Assembly (NCBI GenBank): GCA_013399305.1
Contig: VXAI01000087.1
Coordinates: 1,161,790-1,225,789, forward strand
Direction of reading: 5' to 3'
DNA from: Rostratula benghalensis
Lineage: Eukaryota > Chordata > Aves > Charadriiformes > Rostratulidae
DNA length: 64,000 nucleotides
Positions 42,301-55,600 of this stretch are shown piece by piece; the first letter of the stretch is position 1; every line of letters begins with the position of its first letter. A model generated the notes under the pieces. The model ran no database searches and had not been told where the DNA came from. It saw only the letters and a program-made list of their open reading frames with translations. The position numbers and the translations under genes were made by a program.

Positions 42301-45300
42301 CATCATTGGTATGACCTACGGAAACAAACCACTTTAGTGTCTCAGATGGGAAAGAGCACTGGAACAACGCTTTTTAACTGGTGCCACCAAAAAAAATCCA
42401 CTCTGAATAAGAAGAAGTAAAGCTCCTCCCCACAACTACGGAAACCTTCAGAATGAAGAGGGTGGATGTCTACCCTTTGCTGTTTCCTAAGGGAACGCTA
42501 ACTGCTGCGGGGGGAGCATTGTAACATCTTCCAAAACAGCCTAACCACAGACTACAGATACATACTTTTGTTTTGTGACAAGGATTTGAAGAGGTTACAA
42601 CCAACTTACTTCACAATTCCTTGTACTGTATTTTTGTTCACATTCAAGCCTCTCAGATAATCCATGATAAGAATGTGCAAGTCTCCTTCATTTCTCAATT
42701 CTTCTACATAAAGTTCAGTAAACCTGTAAGAGTCAAATAAATCCATAACACTTAGACATAAAATCACATTATATATAACATTTACATTTTTTTTATGCAG
42801 CAGAAAACTGACTTGTCAAACTACCTACAGACAGATTCAAGTGAGAATCATGAAAAGAATGTATTAGTAATACTTTAAGTAATTCCTCTAAATCATTTTA
42901 CCCTAGTAGACGAAAATGAACTATGGGACACTATTTTTTAAAATTAAAATTATAAACAATTTATAAGAGATAGCCAAACCCTACACCCAAACACTGGAGC
43001 ATTGGCACAGCAGAAGCACTTTTCAAAGTGGACTCCTTAATGATCTCTGATTTTAAAAAGTGAACACTTATGAGATATCACCTATTGTAATTTTGTTATG
43101 ATTAGCATATCCAGGTTGTTTCTACTTTCACAAATACGCAGCTCAGGAACGATAAAATGAGAAAACTTGACAACAAGCAAAGGAATATCAGCAGCAAACC
43201 ACGTACTCAGCGAAGTTTTGAGTATCTTCAAATGTATCAAGGGAGTATTTCACGTCCAGTACAATACAGCTCCTAGTTAATGAGCATATTTTCTAACCAT
43301 TATATAGCCTAATATATTTGCATCAGGTATTGAATATGAGTCTGCAGCCCTTCTATACCACACAGAACAACTGAAATAATAGCCCAGGACACACCACAGC
43401 AAACCCAATACAGCTGAGCAATACCATTAATTTCAGAGGGGTGGGTATTTTTGACCAACCCAAATTTAAGTTCATTTAAACTTAGCAAGCTGAAATCTCC
43501 TCACTTTATTTCACTACTAAGCCAGGAAAGCTAATAGCAATAAAACCTCACTTTGCCACTAATAACTGCAAATGCCAATTGACATACAGTAAGTGCATCT
43601 CTACAGTTTCACACAGTGTGTGTGAACCTCATAAGGGATGACATACATGACCTCTGGCATTCAGGAAGGAAACTGCATTAAATACAAGCAGAAGATCTTT
43701 GCACTCAGGAACAGGTATTACAGAAGAATAGATTTGCCACAACTCCAATCTCATGGCCACAGCTTATATGTTTGAAGATCACACACCTAGGACACCAAAC
43801 TTCATACATCTATTCCACCCATGCAAACTACCCTCCTTCTAAGGAAACAAGCTGGATATACAGCTTTTTGCAAGGACCATCAACACCTTTGAGTCAGCAA
43901 GAGAAAGGCTGCTAAACAGACACAAAGTGCTTGTCTTTATTATACACACCAGGAACATAAACTGCTGCAGCAGCATTCTCAGGCACCAACAGCTTAATTG
44001 TAAAGAATGATCACTCCCCCGTACCCAGGGACAACACTCTACACAACTGCTCGACCATTTGTTCGTGCTCAGCAACTTTACAGAAGTATTTTCCTGATGC
44101 TACTTCACAAAAAAACTTCACCACGATGTGGAAAGCACCTCTCACAGGAAATTAAATAATCTGACTTCAGACTTATAGCCTCAGGCTTCAAATAAGGCAT
44201 TCTTCACTGGGTCAACTCATGAAGCTACTTAAACTCTGAAAAAACCCAAAAAAGTATTTTGTCACAGCATCATTATTTCCTACCTGTTTCTTATTCCTGG
44301 AGGAAGATTTCTCTTTCCGACATCTGTAGCCGGATTCATGCAAGCAAACAAGCGAAAATCAGGGTGACGGACAAGAGGCTCTAAAGGAAAACAAAAAGAC
44401 ATCAGATTAATGCTAAACTCAGGATATTTATTGTGTTCAATAAGGCATATTTCCTATAAGGCAGTTTTTCCCTTTTTCTCTACTACATTTCCTTAAAAAT
44501 GCCAGGATGAAAACTTTTCAGAGAATAACCCCACATAAATTTATTGGAAGCATGTCAGCATCTTTAAAACAGATACAGGCAAGGGAAACTCTGACTTCCA
44601 TTTGTATATGGCAGGATGTGTTAACAACACAAAGTATTTCAAAAATTATATAAGCCCTAAACTTGGAACTCCTTTTGTCTCTTACAGAAAAATGGGCAGT
44701 GCTTCCTCTCAGCCAGGAAGAAAACCCAGCCTAGGAAGCTCATACAACATTTTTGTCTCTACCTATAGCTCCAGAAAACAAGATTCAGCAATTGCATTTT
44801 TAACCTTTAAGTGTGTTCTGGGTCTGGCTGGGTTGGAGTTAACTTTCTTCACAGCTGACTCTGTGATGCTGCTGAGAACACACCAATGTTTTGGCTATTG
44901 CTGTGCTGGAACAGCATCAAGGCTTTCTCTTCACTCTGCTCTCCCTCCCCCAGTGACTTAGGTGGAGGTGAGCAAAAACTCTGGGAGGGGAAACTGTTGG
45001 GCAGCCGACCCAAACTGGGCAAAGCGATATTCTCTACTCTATAACATCATGCTCAGCAATAAGAACTGGGGTAAAAGAAAAAGGAGACACTCATTTTTGT
45101 CTTGAGCCATAATAGAGAAGGAATCCAACTAACTGGATAGCAAGATATAGCACAAGCAAGCACAGAAATAGTACCTGTGTCTCCTCTGTCTAGTAATACC
45201 AGCGACCCAGATGATCCTTCCAATAAACCGCTCAGGCACTCCAAAGTCTCTGCTGCAGCCAAATTAATCTCATCCAATAAAATCCACTCTCCTTTTTTTA

Positions 45301-46601
45301 CCGCTTGTGCCAGAGTACCCTAAAAATAAGATCAGTTTGTTAATCACATCAACAGCAGTGGTGTAACAACCAAAGCATCTGTATGCTGGAAATACTTGTT
45401 CTGCACTTTACGGGCTGCTTAGACAAATGGTAACTCCAGACCTTTTACAGCAATAGCAGTTTTACTGCTCTCCCTCAGTAACAGCAATTATTTTGTATGT
45501 CACAGAAGAAAGACAGTTATTATCAGCTACCATTTAAACTGGCTGAGATAAAAGAGAATTAAGCTCTCTTATTTGCGCAATCTCTGTGGTGCATAAACTT
45601 CACTGACACCCCCATGAGAATAAAGGCAGTTAATCTAAAGAAAGCCAAACAAAGACAGAAACAGTATTACATGCCCCAGGGAACTACAACTTATTAATTG
45701 AAATTCTACTTAAGTCAAAGGTGCTCCAATGACTTATATAGTCATTTTTTAGAAAGAGGACTAGTCAACATTTTACACACTTTACATAAAATTTGAGAGA
45801 ATATAGCAAGGTGACGAGAAATAAACATGCATAAACCATACACCAGTTTCCCCTAATGACACTTAATGTCATTAGAGTATCATAGCATGGGTTTTGAAAC
45901 ATTAAAAAAAAAAATCACTTCTAGATAAACAGCATAGATTCTTAATATTAAATCCTTCACAGGAATCCTCAGGCAGGAGCATGGCCTCCTGGAGATTGGT
46001 CAAGGTGTTTTCTAATGTCACACACTTGATAAGATGATATCACAAACTACTGATACTCTTTTATCATACCAGTCCTCATTCCTATTATACAGCACTGAAT
46101 TAACATGTTATCACAAAACATTCTCACACCCCTCATGTAACCACCACCTCCTTGCAGCACCACACTTCAATGCAGAGTTAAGATAGAACAAGTTTTACTT
46201 CACAGCAAGATTCCTGCCAAGAAGTTATTTATATAATACTGATTGCAAAGTTTTTTAAATGCTCCTCCTTATTCTTCCTAGCATCAAAATGCAAATCTCT
46301 AAATACCTCAACAAATGCAAAGAGAAGAGCATTTTCTGTCATTTTCATCTGTTGATGAGCATGATTCAGTTTCAGACCAAATGCCTCCCACTTTTCCTTC
46401 AGTGGCGAGCCTGTAAGCAAAACAAATTTAAGTTTGCACCACCAGAACAAGAGCACAAAAATGTTTAACAACAGTATTTTAATCAAGCTGTTTCAAGCAT
46501 AGAGATACAAGCGTTAAGTTTGGCTGAACAATGAAAACATTCAAGTTCCACTGATGTCATCTCATGAATTAAAGAAAAATATTAAATTCCGCTACTTTGT
46601 T

Positions 46602-46639
<38 letters not shown>

Positions 46640-49600
46640 CTGAATGCTGTTGACATATGGGTACAGATAATTTGGTATTCATTCCAGCATGTCTGAGCTT
46701 AGGAGCAAGTACTTATGGTGCACTTGGCTGCAGTATGACTGTGAGCACTCCTCAGTTCCTGGAGACAGAAAGAGCCATCTCAGAAAAATAAATCCAGGTT
46801 TACAAACCTTATGACAGAACAGATTAACAATGCACAACTCAGTATCAGTAAAAACACCGTTGCTTATCAGTTATGACATTGTTGACTATTGCACTTACTG
46901 CAGGTATTTGTTTAAAGTCACAACCTGAGGTGTATGTAGCACCATAAGCTGCTAGCTTTGCAACTAGTTACAGATTTCAGCTTCTCTTTAATTTAGGATT
47001 GTCAACACTTGCTACAAATGGTCTTTAAACCTCCTTTTTTTAAAAAAAAAAATTAATTGTGGGCATTTATTTTAATACCTGCATATTCGGAAAAAGAGGG
47101 GAGAAGGTTCATAATTAAGTTTACTTGGTTCATAGTGAATGAAAGCTACAACTTGTTCAGCAGGTCTTGAACCAGAAGCCAATCCATGCAATGCAAAGCA
47201 TCAATACTGCCTCTGACCCCAGTGGGTTGTGAAGCATAAAACAAGAAAAATGTTTATTTGGAGGCAAAATTGCAATGAATCAGTCAAGTACTAGCCAAGT
47301 CAGCATCACTGACAACAAAACCAAAGTCCCCAGGAAGCTCTTAAAGTCATTATTACCCTAAGAGAGCAATCTGGGGGCTTGGGAGGTTTTGGTGGTGGTG
47401 GTGTGTGTTTTGCTTTGTTTTTAAAATAGGATAGATTTGTAACACCTAATGAGGTTCCAGGACTGAAAGAAAGTATGAACACATTTGTAAGGAAGACTGC
47501 TGCCACACAAAAAACTAGGACTGCTTGCCCACAGAGAAAACAAGTCCTGAGTGTAGATCAGATGTCAAGGGCACCCTAAGTCAGAGAAGTAAACCTTCAC
47601 TGTCAGGCATAACTAACAACAGTAATAAATTAGAAAGAAAAAAAAAAATTTCTAAGAGTATTTTGAACATCACCTTGTAGACAGAGATATTTTTCAAAAC
47701 CAGAATAAAGTGATAGAAGGATGGAAAAAACCCACCCCAAACCAAAGAAAAACAACACACCACAAAACCCAAAAAATCAACCAACAAAAAATTCACCACT
47801 ATCTACTCTCTGCAATGGTTCACCCCTAATGATGCGTGTTTGATCACTATGAATTCTCACCAGATGCATTTTCTTTTGCTTCTTTATTAAGGGCAGATTT
47901 ATGAATATGCTGCATTAGTTTTAGCAGATCATGCCAACGTTTCTGCCTGTAGCAGGTCTGAATGTGTCCCAAAAATGTCTGGTTTTTCTTTCTAGAAAAT
48001 GTCTGAGAAAAGAGTTCTTCAAAAGACTCTCGCAGAGGTAGCCAGATCAGCTTGTTATCCACGGGCTTGTAACTGAAGAGAAACAAAGGAGTAATTACTT
48101 CTTTGTGATACAAGAACTAGCATCTGTGAACTAACAAAAACTGTTACTGAAAACACAATATTGTGCCTGAAAAAATCTTGCCCCCCCCAGTTTTTTACTC
48201 AAGTAATGAGCGAAATAAAATTGCACATATTTAAATGTGAGGTCATTTTACAAAGACAGGACCACCCTGATCAGTAAAATAATTTTACTATTACTGACCA
48301 GTACATCCATGGAATATTAGATCTTATTTATATTGAACAGCTTAGCCATTTTTAAAGAGACATGGGGTTGTGCTTCTAAATGACTTCATGACACACGAAT
48401 GTGCACAGAATTCACTGAAACCACCAGTTCCCCAGCAAGGACAATATGGTTTCTGTAAGCAGGATTCTTAAGACTTTTATGCTACTAGGAAAGACACGTG
48501 TCTAAAAACAATTCCTTGACGACAGAACTATCCTTGTGTTAGGAGCTTGTTCTGATACTGCCAATTTATTACCCAAGAAGAGGCTAAAGAGTTGCCAGTG
48601 ACTCACCCCCCTAATAAATCTGCCGTGTCACTTTGTTGGTTCATGTTGATAACCCTCAAATGGTGTCCTTGAAACAGAAATAGAAAGCACCATCAATTTA
48701 AGGGGTTTGTTAATTGTTTTTCAAATTGTCTTCACCTAAGTTACAGTCTTCACACTTTTATTTACCTGTAATGTGAGCAAGGTACTGAACAGTTGAGGTT
48801 TTGCCGGTTCCTGTTTCACCCACCAAAAGCACAGGTTCTCCTTTGTCAACACAGACTGCAAGCTGTTCAATCAATACTGCAGATGGCCGTGTGGCAGCAA
48901 AGGTTTGTTTTGATCTGAAAAAAACAAAGGAAGCAACTCAAACCCAAGATTTATCAAGCAGCTTATTTCAATTTTGCCTTTTTTGGGGTTTTTTTGAGGA
49001 GCGGTTGACTTTAGGATCTTTTTTTTCAAATTAAAAATACAGGTTTGGAAAACTTCAATCCAAGATAATGTTATAAGATACTTATTTTTCAAGATACAAG
49101 CTAGACTTTCAGGGTTTCCAAACAACTTTCAGGCCAGTGGAGTTAGTGCCACATACTACAAAGATCTCTCTTTAAAAAGATAGATTTATCAAAATCTTAT
49201 TGTAACAGCTGTGGATCCATACTGCTTTGAAGAAGCTCTAGTTCAAAAGAAGCTGAAAACCTCTGCCAGAATTATGATGCAGACAGCCTTAAAGATACAC
49301 AAGGAAAAGCCCAGGTCACAAGAGAAAGATCTTGTCACGTTCCTCTCATTAGAGTGACAACATCCAATTAGCATTTTTTTTTTAATCCTATGAATGCCAA
49401 TCTACTCTATTCCACAAAAAAATATTTAAATTCACGTGGCAACTACAAAATATTCTACCTTTGTACAGTGAGAGCCTGGGTTTGCTTCTTCATGAGATGC
49501 ACTCTTCCGACAGAGACTTCTTGCTCCCGTATTAGAATTTCCGGTTTATAGAGTTCACAAAAGAACTCTACCTGTGAAGAAAGCATCAACATATCCAATT

Positions 49601-52600
49601 CCAGTGTTGCCCACAACATCACACTAAGAACACCCATGGTATGCTACCAGTATTTGCAGCAAGCTAATTTTTCCTTATAAGATTTTATATTTTGCAGGTT
49701 CTACGTACTCAGCACTGAAAAATCTCAGAGGTGCTACAGTCCGTACCAACATCTTTCCATTTAATAAACTGGTCATGGGTCTATGCCATTACATTTCTAC
49801 TTTATCTTCTTCCACGTTCAACTACATAAACCTTGAACCTGGAAACAGTTACCATAAAAACACGCCTACCTGCCTCCCTCCAAAAATACCTGGTGAATAC
49901 CTCCATGTAAACAGGGATCGTTTGCCCTTGGCAGCACGTAATACACTCCCATACTGAAATAATGCAAGAGAAGGAGGACAAACAGAAAAACCCATAGAAC
50001 TTTCAGGGATCCATCTGTCCATCCAGCTGGCAAGTTTCTCCATCTTGAAGTAACAAAGGAGGGAATTTTCTTTGCAATCAAACTACTACAGTCAGAAATA
50101 GCTGACAAAGTAACGATTTAGTTTAACTCAGCCATTTATATCACACACTACTAATACATAGAGAGTTACTAGCCTCTAGGGAGGCACTTGATTTTGGAAT
50201 CAAAGATTACAGAACAAGGAAGATTATGCTTCTCTCTGTTCTCTTCCTTTAAGTGATTAAATTCACTGTAGCCACCAAAGAAAAACCACAGTATTTACTA
50301 TCCCGCACATTAGCAGTATCGTGTGCTTAGGCAATTGTGCTGTTTCAGCTGTGTGAGCATTCTTTTGCATGATGAGGCCATTTGCAATCTGCTCTGAAAC
50401 AGGTTCACATTGGAACTTTCAGACGAAAAAATGCAGCTGAAAATAAAACAGGACAAAAATGTAGATACTGGGATAGTATAGAGAGAAAAAACCCTCAGTG
50501 TTTGAGAAAAAGCGATGGGCATAAATTTTAAGAAAAAAGCAGAACACATTTACATGAATCACTAGAAAGACTGCAAGTTATAGAATATCAGTTATAAACA
50601 TGATATTACCTATAGTTCAACATACCTTTTTCTTGGAAATGTTTAGTTTACTTCCAATAACTTGTGCCATTTTCTGTCTGCTCCCTTGGTTGGACAGCAT
50701 AGCTGTGAAACAGTCCAACGCCTGCCAAGGAGAAAATAAAGCAGCTTCTTCAACACAAAGTTTGTGTGATATGAGCTGACAAGTGCCATCTTGATTTACG
50801 TGACCCTGACTCCAATCGAGCCATGGCAAATAAAATTATTTCACTGTCCACAGAGCGAGTCAAACAATGCTGTTCAAAAGGGTGTAATAAGAACTGGTCA
50901 ACTCTATAGTTTAATGGGTTTCTACTGAAAGTAAAAACCTTTCAATGTCCTGTCACAGAAGATATTTTGGATGAGTGGACCAAAATGGAAAAGAAAATAA
51001 TGTTGTAAGATCTCACATCATAAAACTACCTCTGAGTGATGCACACACTTGAAAAATTCCAACCCTGGCATGTGAAATGAAGCAGAGGGAAGTAGGAAAG
51101 AAGTCTCATATTACAAGAAAAAGGGAAGATCTTTTTACTTTTCCTCTCAGTCACAGGTAGTCCTAGTTCATAGCAGTTAAAATTCCATTGCAGCACGCTG
51201 CTTGGCTGACAGTAGTCAATCTGGATTGGCTTTCAGCACATTACTGCAAACACTTTTCCTAGTAGTAAGAAAGGTCTCCGATCCACAGGTCACAAACATT
51301 CTAACCACGGCTCAATCGCTTCAGATACAGCCAGGCGTAAATTTCCACCTCACATTTCCAAATAAGAGTGTTTTAAGGTTTGTGAGATGATACTAGAATT
51401 TGGGTAAGTAGTCTCCGGATCAAATCTTACCGCACCTCCTGAAAAATATTCACTGCTGTGGCTGAAGAGTCACTGTCAAAGTTGTAAGCAATCCTGCTGC
51501 ACCAGTTCAGTAAGTCTCTAAAAAGGAAAAAACAAAAAGATTTGGTAAAAGCAAGACAAAACACACAGCACCTTCTTTCATGTTCAGCTTAGGTGATTAT
51601 TTCCTTCTCTGGCAATTGTGCATCTATGTGTGTAAGCTGCACACAGATAACACTTATAAATAGGATACTAAATCTAAAGAATACCTGAGCACATACAGAC
51701 CAACAGTGTTGCTATCAGAGACATTGCTTGGAAATATGTAATACATGCTCCATTAAACCCTAAAGTAATTAAGAAATTGAAAAAATGAAGAGCAGCAAGT
51801 TTTTCATGCAGAAAGGTAAAAAAACACATATTTTTCCAAGATACTGATTCCTTATCAACAACAACATCTTCCAAAAGCCAAGAATACGAAATACCCAATT
51901 ATAGTAAAATAAGTGCTGTTTTAAAACTAGTGGTATTATGTCATTTATCACAAAAATATTGTACTACCCAAACCTGGTATTTATTAATTCACAAACCACT
52001 ACTGGTTACAGAAATTCCATGAGTAAAATTGACATTTGTTATGAGAGGAAGAAATAGAACATCAAGATGCATTTCACCATAAAAATTCTGAAATTGATAG
52101 TACACAACCAGATCTGGATATCTTCAGTCATCTGTTAATGTTGATCTGTTAAAATTATCCAGATAAGCAAATATATACAATTTCTTAAAACATTATCTAC
52201 TGGCTTTTGTGAGAACATTTCAGTCAACAGTTCTTAACTAGAACTAATATTTTGTGTTAAAATTAATTGAGAATTAATCCATACAGCTTGATACCAGCTC
52301 AGTAACCCATACACCAAAACCTACAGTATTTTCTAAAAAAAAAACCCCAAATAGTTGTACCAAATAGGTAGTCTTAAATAATTCAGATCAAAATTTTTTA
52401 AAAGCTGTATTAACGATTATTTTGTAATGAAAAAATGGATTTTCCCAGTTGTTATGAAAATCCAGTTTGATTAGCACGATATTTAAAAAAATAAGAAAAA
52501 TAACAAAGATAAACACTTCTAATTGTGCAGATAGCTAACTACACTCCCTTCTAATAAACAGATAATAAAAGACAACCTTAGAGATAGTTCTCGCCCTTCC

Positions 52601-55600
52601 AGATTTGGTTTCTTATTTTCTGATCTTGATTCTGGTGAACTTTCTGGTATGTTCCTGGAGCCAGAAGCACTGTTTTCTGATGCCCGATATTTGTCTCCTG
52701 CAAGGTGAATGTAAATGTCTAGCAAGTGACCAGCTACAAGAGCAAGGTTGGGGTATCTCCTTTGAAGAACCTAAGAAAAAGGGAAAAAAAATAATTAAAA
52801 ATTGGAAGGAAATGACCAGCCCCCCAGTTTTAGCAGGATATAGTTAAAGATACTCAAGCTAGCAAGCTGCACAGAACTGCTCACCTGGGATCTCTCATTG
52901 GAAGAAAACAAAACTCATTGTGACTTGTATGATATCAATTTGGATGCCAATAGTCGAATTTTACCAACTCGACTCTACTCCAATTCCTTTAGATACATTT
53001 GCACAAATACCAAGAGGAAGAGCACAGGGTACATCCAACCCTATCTCAACTCAAATCACCATTATACAGCTTCACAGCTGATAACAGAAGTTCTTACCTC
53101 CTGTCCTTCTTTTCATGACTGAATTTTGTTTTGAGTATTGAAGCTGTCCGTTCACTGTGGTGACAAAGACACACTAAAAGGGGATAGCTTTTCTTCTGTA
53201 ATTTCCATGCAGGTCAGTTCCCTCCACTAAAGCTTGCCAACCAAAGTTATTGCTTCCCAAAATTACCTTTTCACAGATACAGGGTAGGAATACCAGGTGT
53301 TTTCTCCCACAGTCTCTTATACGACTACTACAGAATCTTACACAGTTTTTGATTTATATATTTTTGTGACTTGAGCTACAAAGTCACCAAGAAGATCAGA
53401 AAGAACCTAGTGGCAAGTGACATGTTCAGCACTGAAGCTTCCTTTTTTTCTTAGGGTTTTAACAGCCACACTTTACTTGAGTATTGTTCCTTTCTGGAGG
53501 TCATCTTCGACATCAGTTTGGCCACGGAGCCTTTATCACTACTACAACAGTGAGTTCTAGCATTCCTGCCCACATGGATCTATTTATAGTAGAAGCAGGA
53601 ACAGCACACAAGGGGGTGTATCTCCAGCAAATTGTCCACAGATGCCTCCCCCAGGAGGAGTGGAATAACAAAACTTTTGAAAAACCACACAGATATTTAA
53701 GTCACCTATAACTGCGCTGGCTGCTGAACGAGTTCCAAGGAGTGAATGAATCTTATAAAAAAACCCAAAAACTATCTTCCTCATTCTAGAAAATTCAGAA
53801 CTTTTCAACTCTTCTGCTCAAAACTATTTGGACCCTCTTCCTTTAGGCAAGGCTCTTTTAAAAATCAGATCCTATTCTGAGCTCTGTATCACAAGGAGAA
53901 TCTCTAGAGAATTCTACTTTCATTTTAGCCCTTGGCTCCTTTAATTTTTTGAAGGACTATATAAAGCAAACCTTCCCTAGAGATGCTAACAAAAGATGTC
54001 AATAGAGACAGTTATTTGTATTTGATAAGTGACCACCTACTTTTAACCTCAAAGCTTACACTTCAGAATTAGAGCAAGCCAGATTTTCTTTTTCCTCTCT
54101 GTTTTTACATATCTGTGGGTTACAAAATGGCAAACTAATTTGATTATTAGACCCGTCCAAAGCAGAACTATGCTTCTCATGGCAAGTTCCAGGAATCTTT
54201 GTCCAATTCACTTCCAATTTTCCTGACAAACTGCCCATTGACTTCAAAACTGGCAGGGTAAGTCTGAAATGGTAAAGGTGTATTGTGGAACTTGGAGATA
54301 AAAAATAAGGATCACATTTATTACTGAAAAACATTTATTACCCTTAATTGAAATAATTATTTACATGCCACACTAGAACAACACAATACCTCCTTGAGTT
54401 CTCCTTGGCTCATGTTATCCAGATGTATTTTGGTCCAATATTTGTCCAAAAGAGCAGCGTGGCTGTTTTGTTGCCTGTACCAACCTCCACCACAACTGAA
54501 TATCCTAAATCAAAACCAGATGAAGAAACACAGTGTATTGTGTCTTGCTGAAAAGTTCAACATTTTCAGTGCATTCCTCTGCTGCAAAGAACACGTTACA
54601 CGCTGCTGCTACAGCAGCATCACGCTATGATGCACAATGAGCATACATAGATCACCATTTGTCACTGTATTGTCACGTACCCTACCTTGCCTATCTCTGC
54701 TTGTCAAATTATATCTTATGAAAGTGTTTTTCCCCTGTACTGCAAAATCTCCTTAGAGACACTTGCAAAAAGACTACTGACAAGAAGTTAAGTCCATCAA
54801 GCCACATACAGAACCCTTTGTAAAAAAAGGAGCCTAATGGAAATGGCCTGGGAAATACCTTTCTATTGCAGAGATGTAGGAAAAGCATCTCCAGTCCCTG
54901 ATCCCCATTTTTTTTCCCTCATTGCTCAGACTCACAGTCCTTTCCATCATATATATTGTTTCAGTTTTTTGGGTTTTAATTTTTTTTTACTGCAGAAATA
55001 ACTACGCAGCCATGTGTTACACCCACAGTGGGAGTAGCCTTGCACATGCTAAGCATTAGATATTGGACTTGTGGTTCAGTTTTTGTTTTCTGGTGGCTTT
55101 TTGTTCGCTTTTAAAAGCAATTCCACAGCTGGAAACTGCAACAGACTTACAGAATCTCCTCCAACTAGCCCAATGAAAACTATAATTTGCTGCTATACAA
55201 ATTGTGGATCAAATACACAGATGAAAATCTTATGAAATGAGGCCACCAAAAGAGAGTTGAATGCAAAAGATCCAATTCCGGAAAAAAAACCAGACCAGAT
55301 AAATAAAAAACCACAAATTTATGGAAGGAAGAAAAAAGCAAGAAAATTTGTCAGAGGCTTTAAATTCAAGTTACCTTGTGAGTATTAATCATAAATCTGT
55401 TTCACGCAGTAATTGCTGAGAGAGGTATTTTGCTTTGGTGAGGGGTTGGTTTCATAAGGTCCTCCCTGCTAGGTCTCATTCCGTCAGCCTTGGTGAAGTG
55501 ACCTTTCTGTGCAAAGCCTGGTTTCACCCAGCAGTAATATAAAGCTGCTCTGAAGTGAAAAAATTCCTTTCACAGCTTCTATTGTTTGTTAATTGGAAAT

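Noticed and set aside
44602..44961. 119-codon plus-strand open frame
   Set aside because: It runs through the LTR-like repeat and flanking intron; no family resemblance.
46604..46631. T run as tail of a retroposed gene
   Set aside because: No intronless coding sequence or target-site duplication could be seen beside it.
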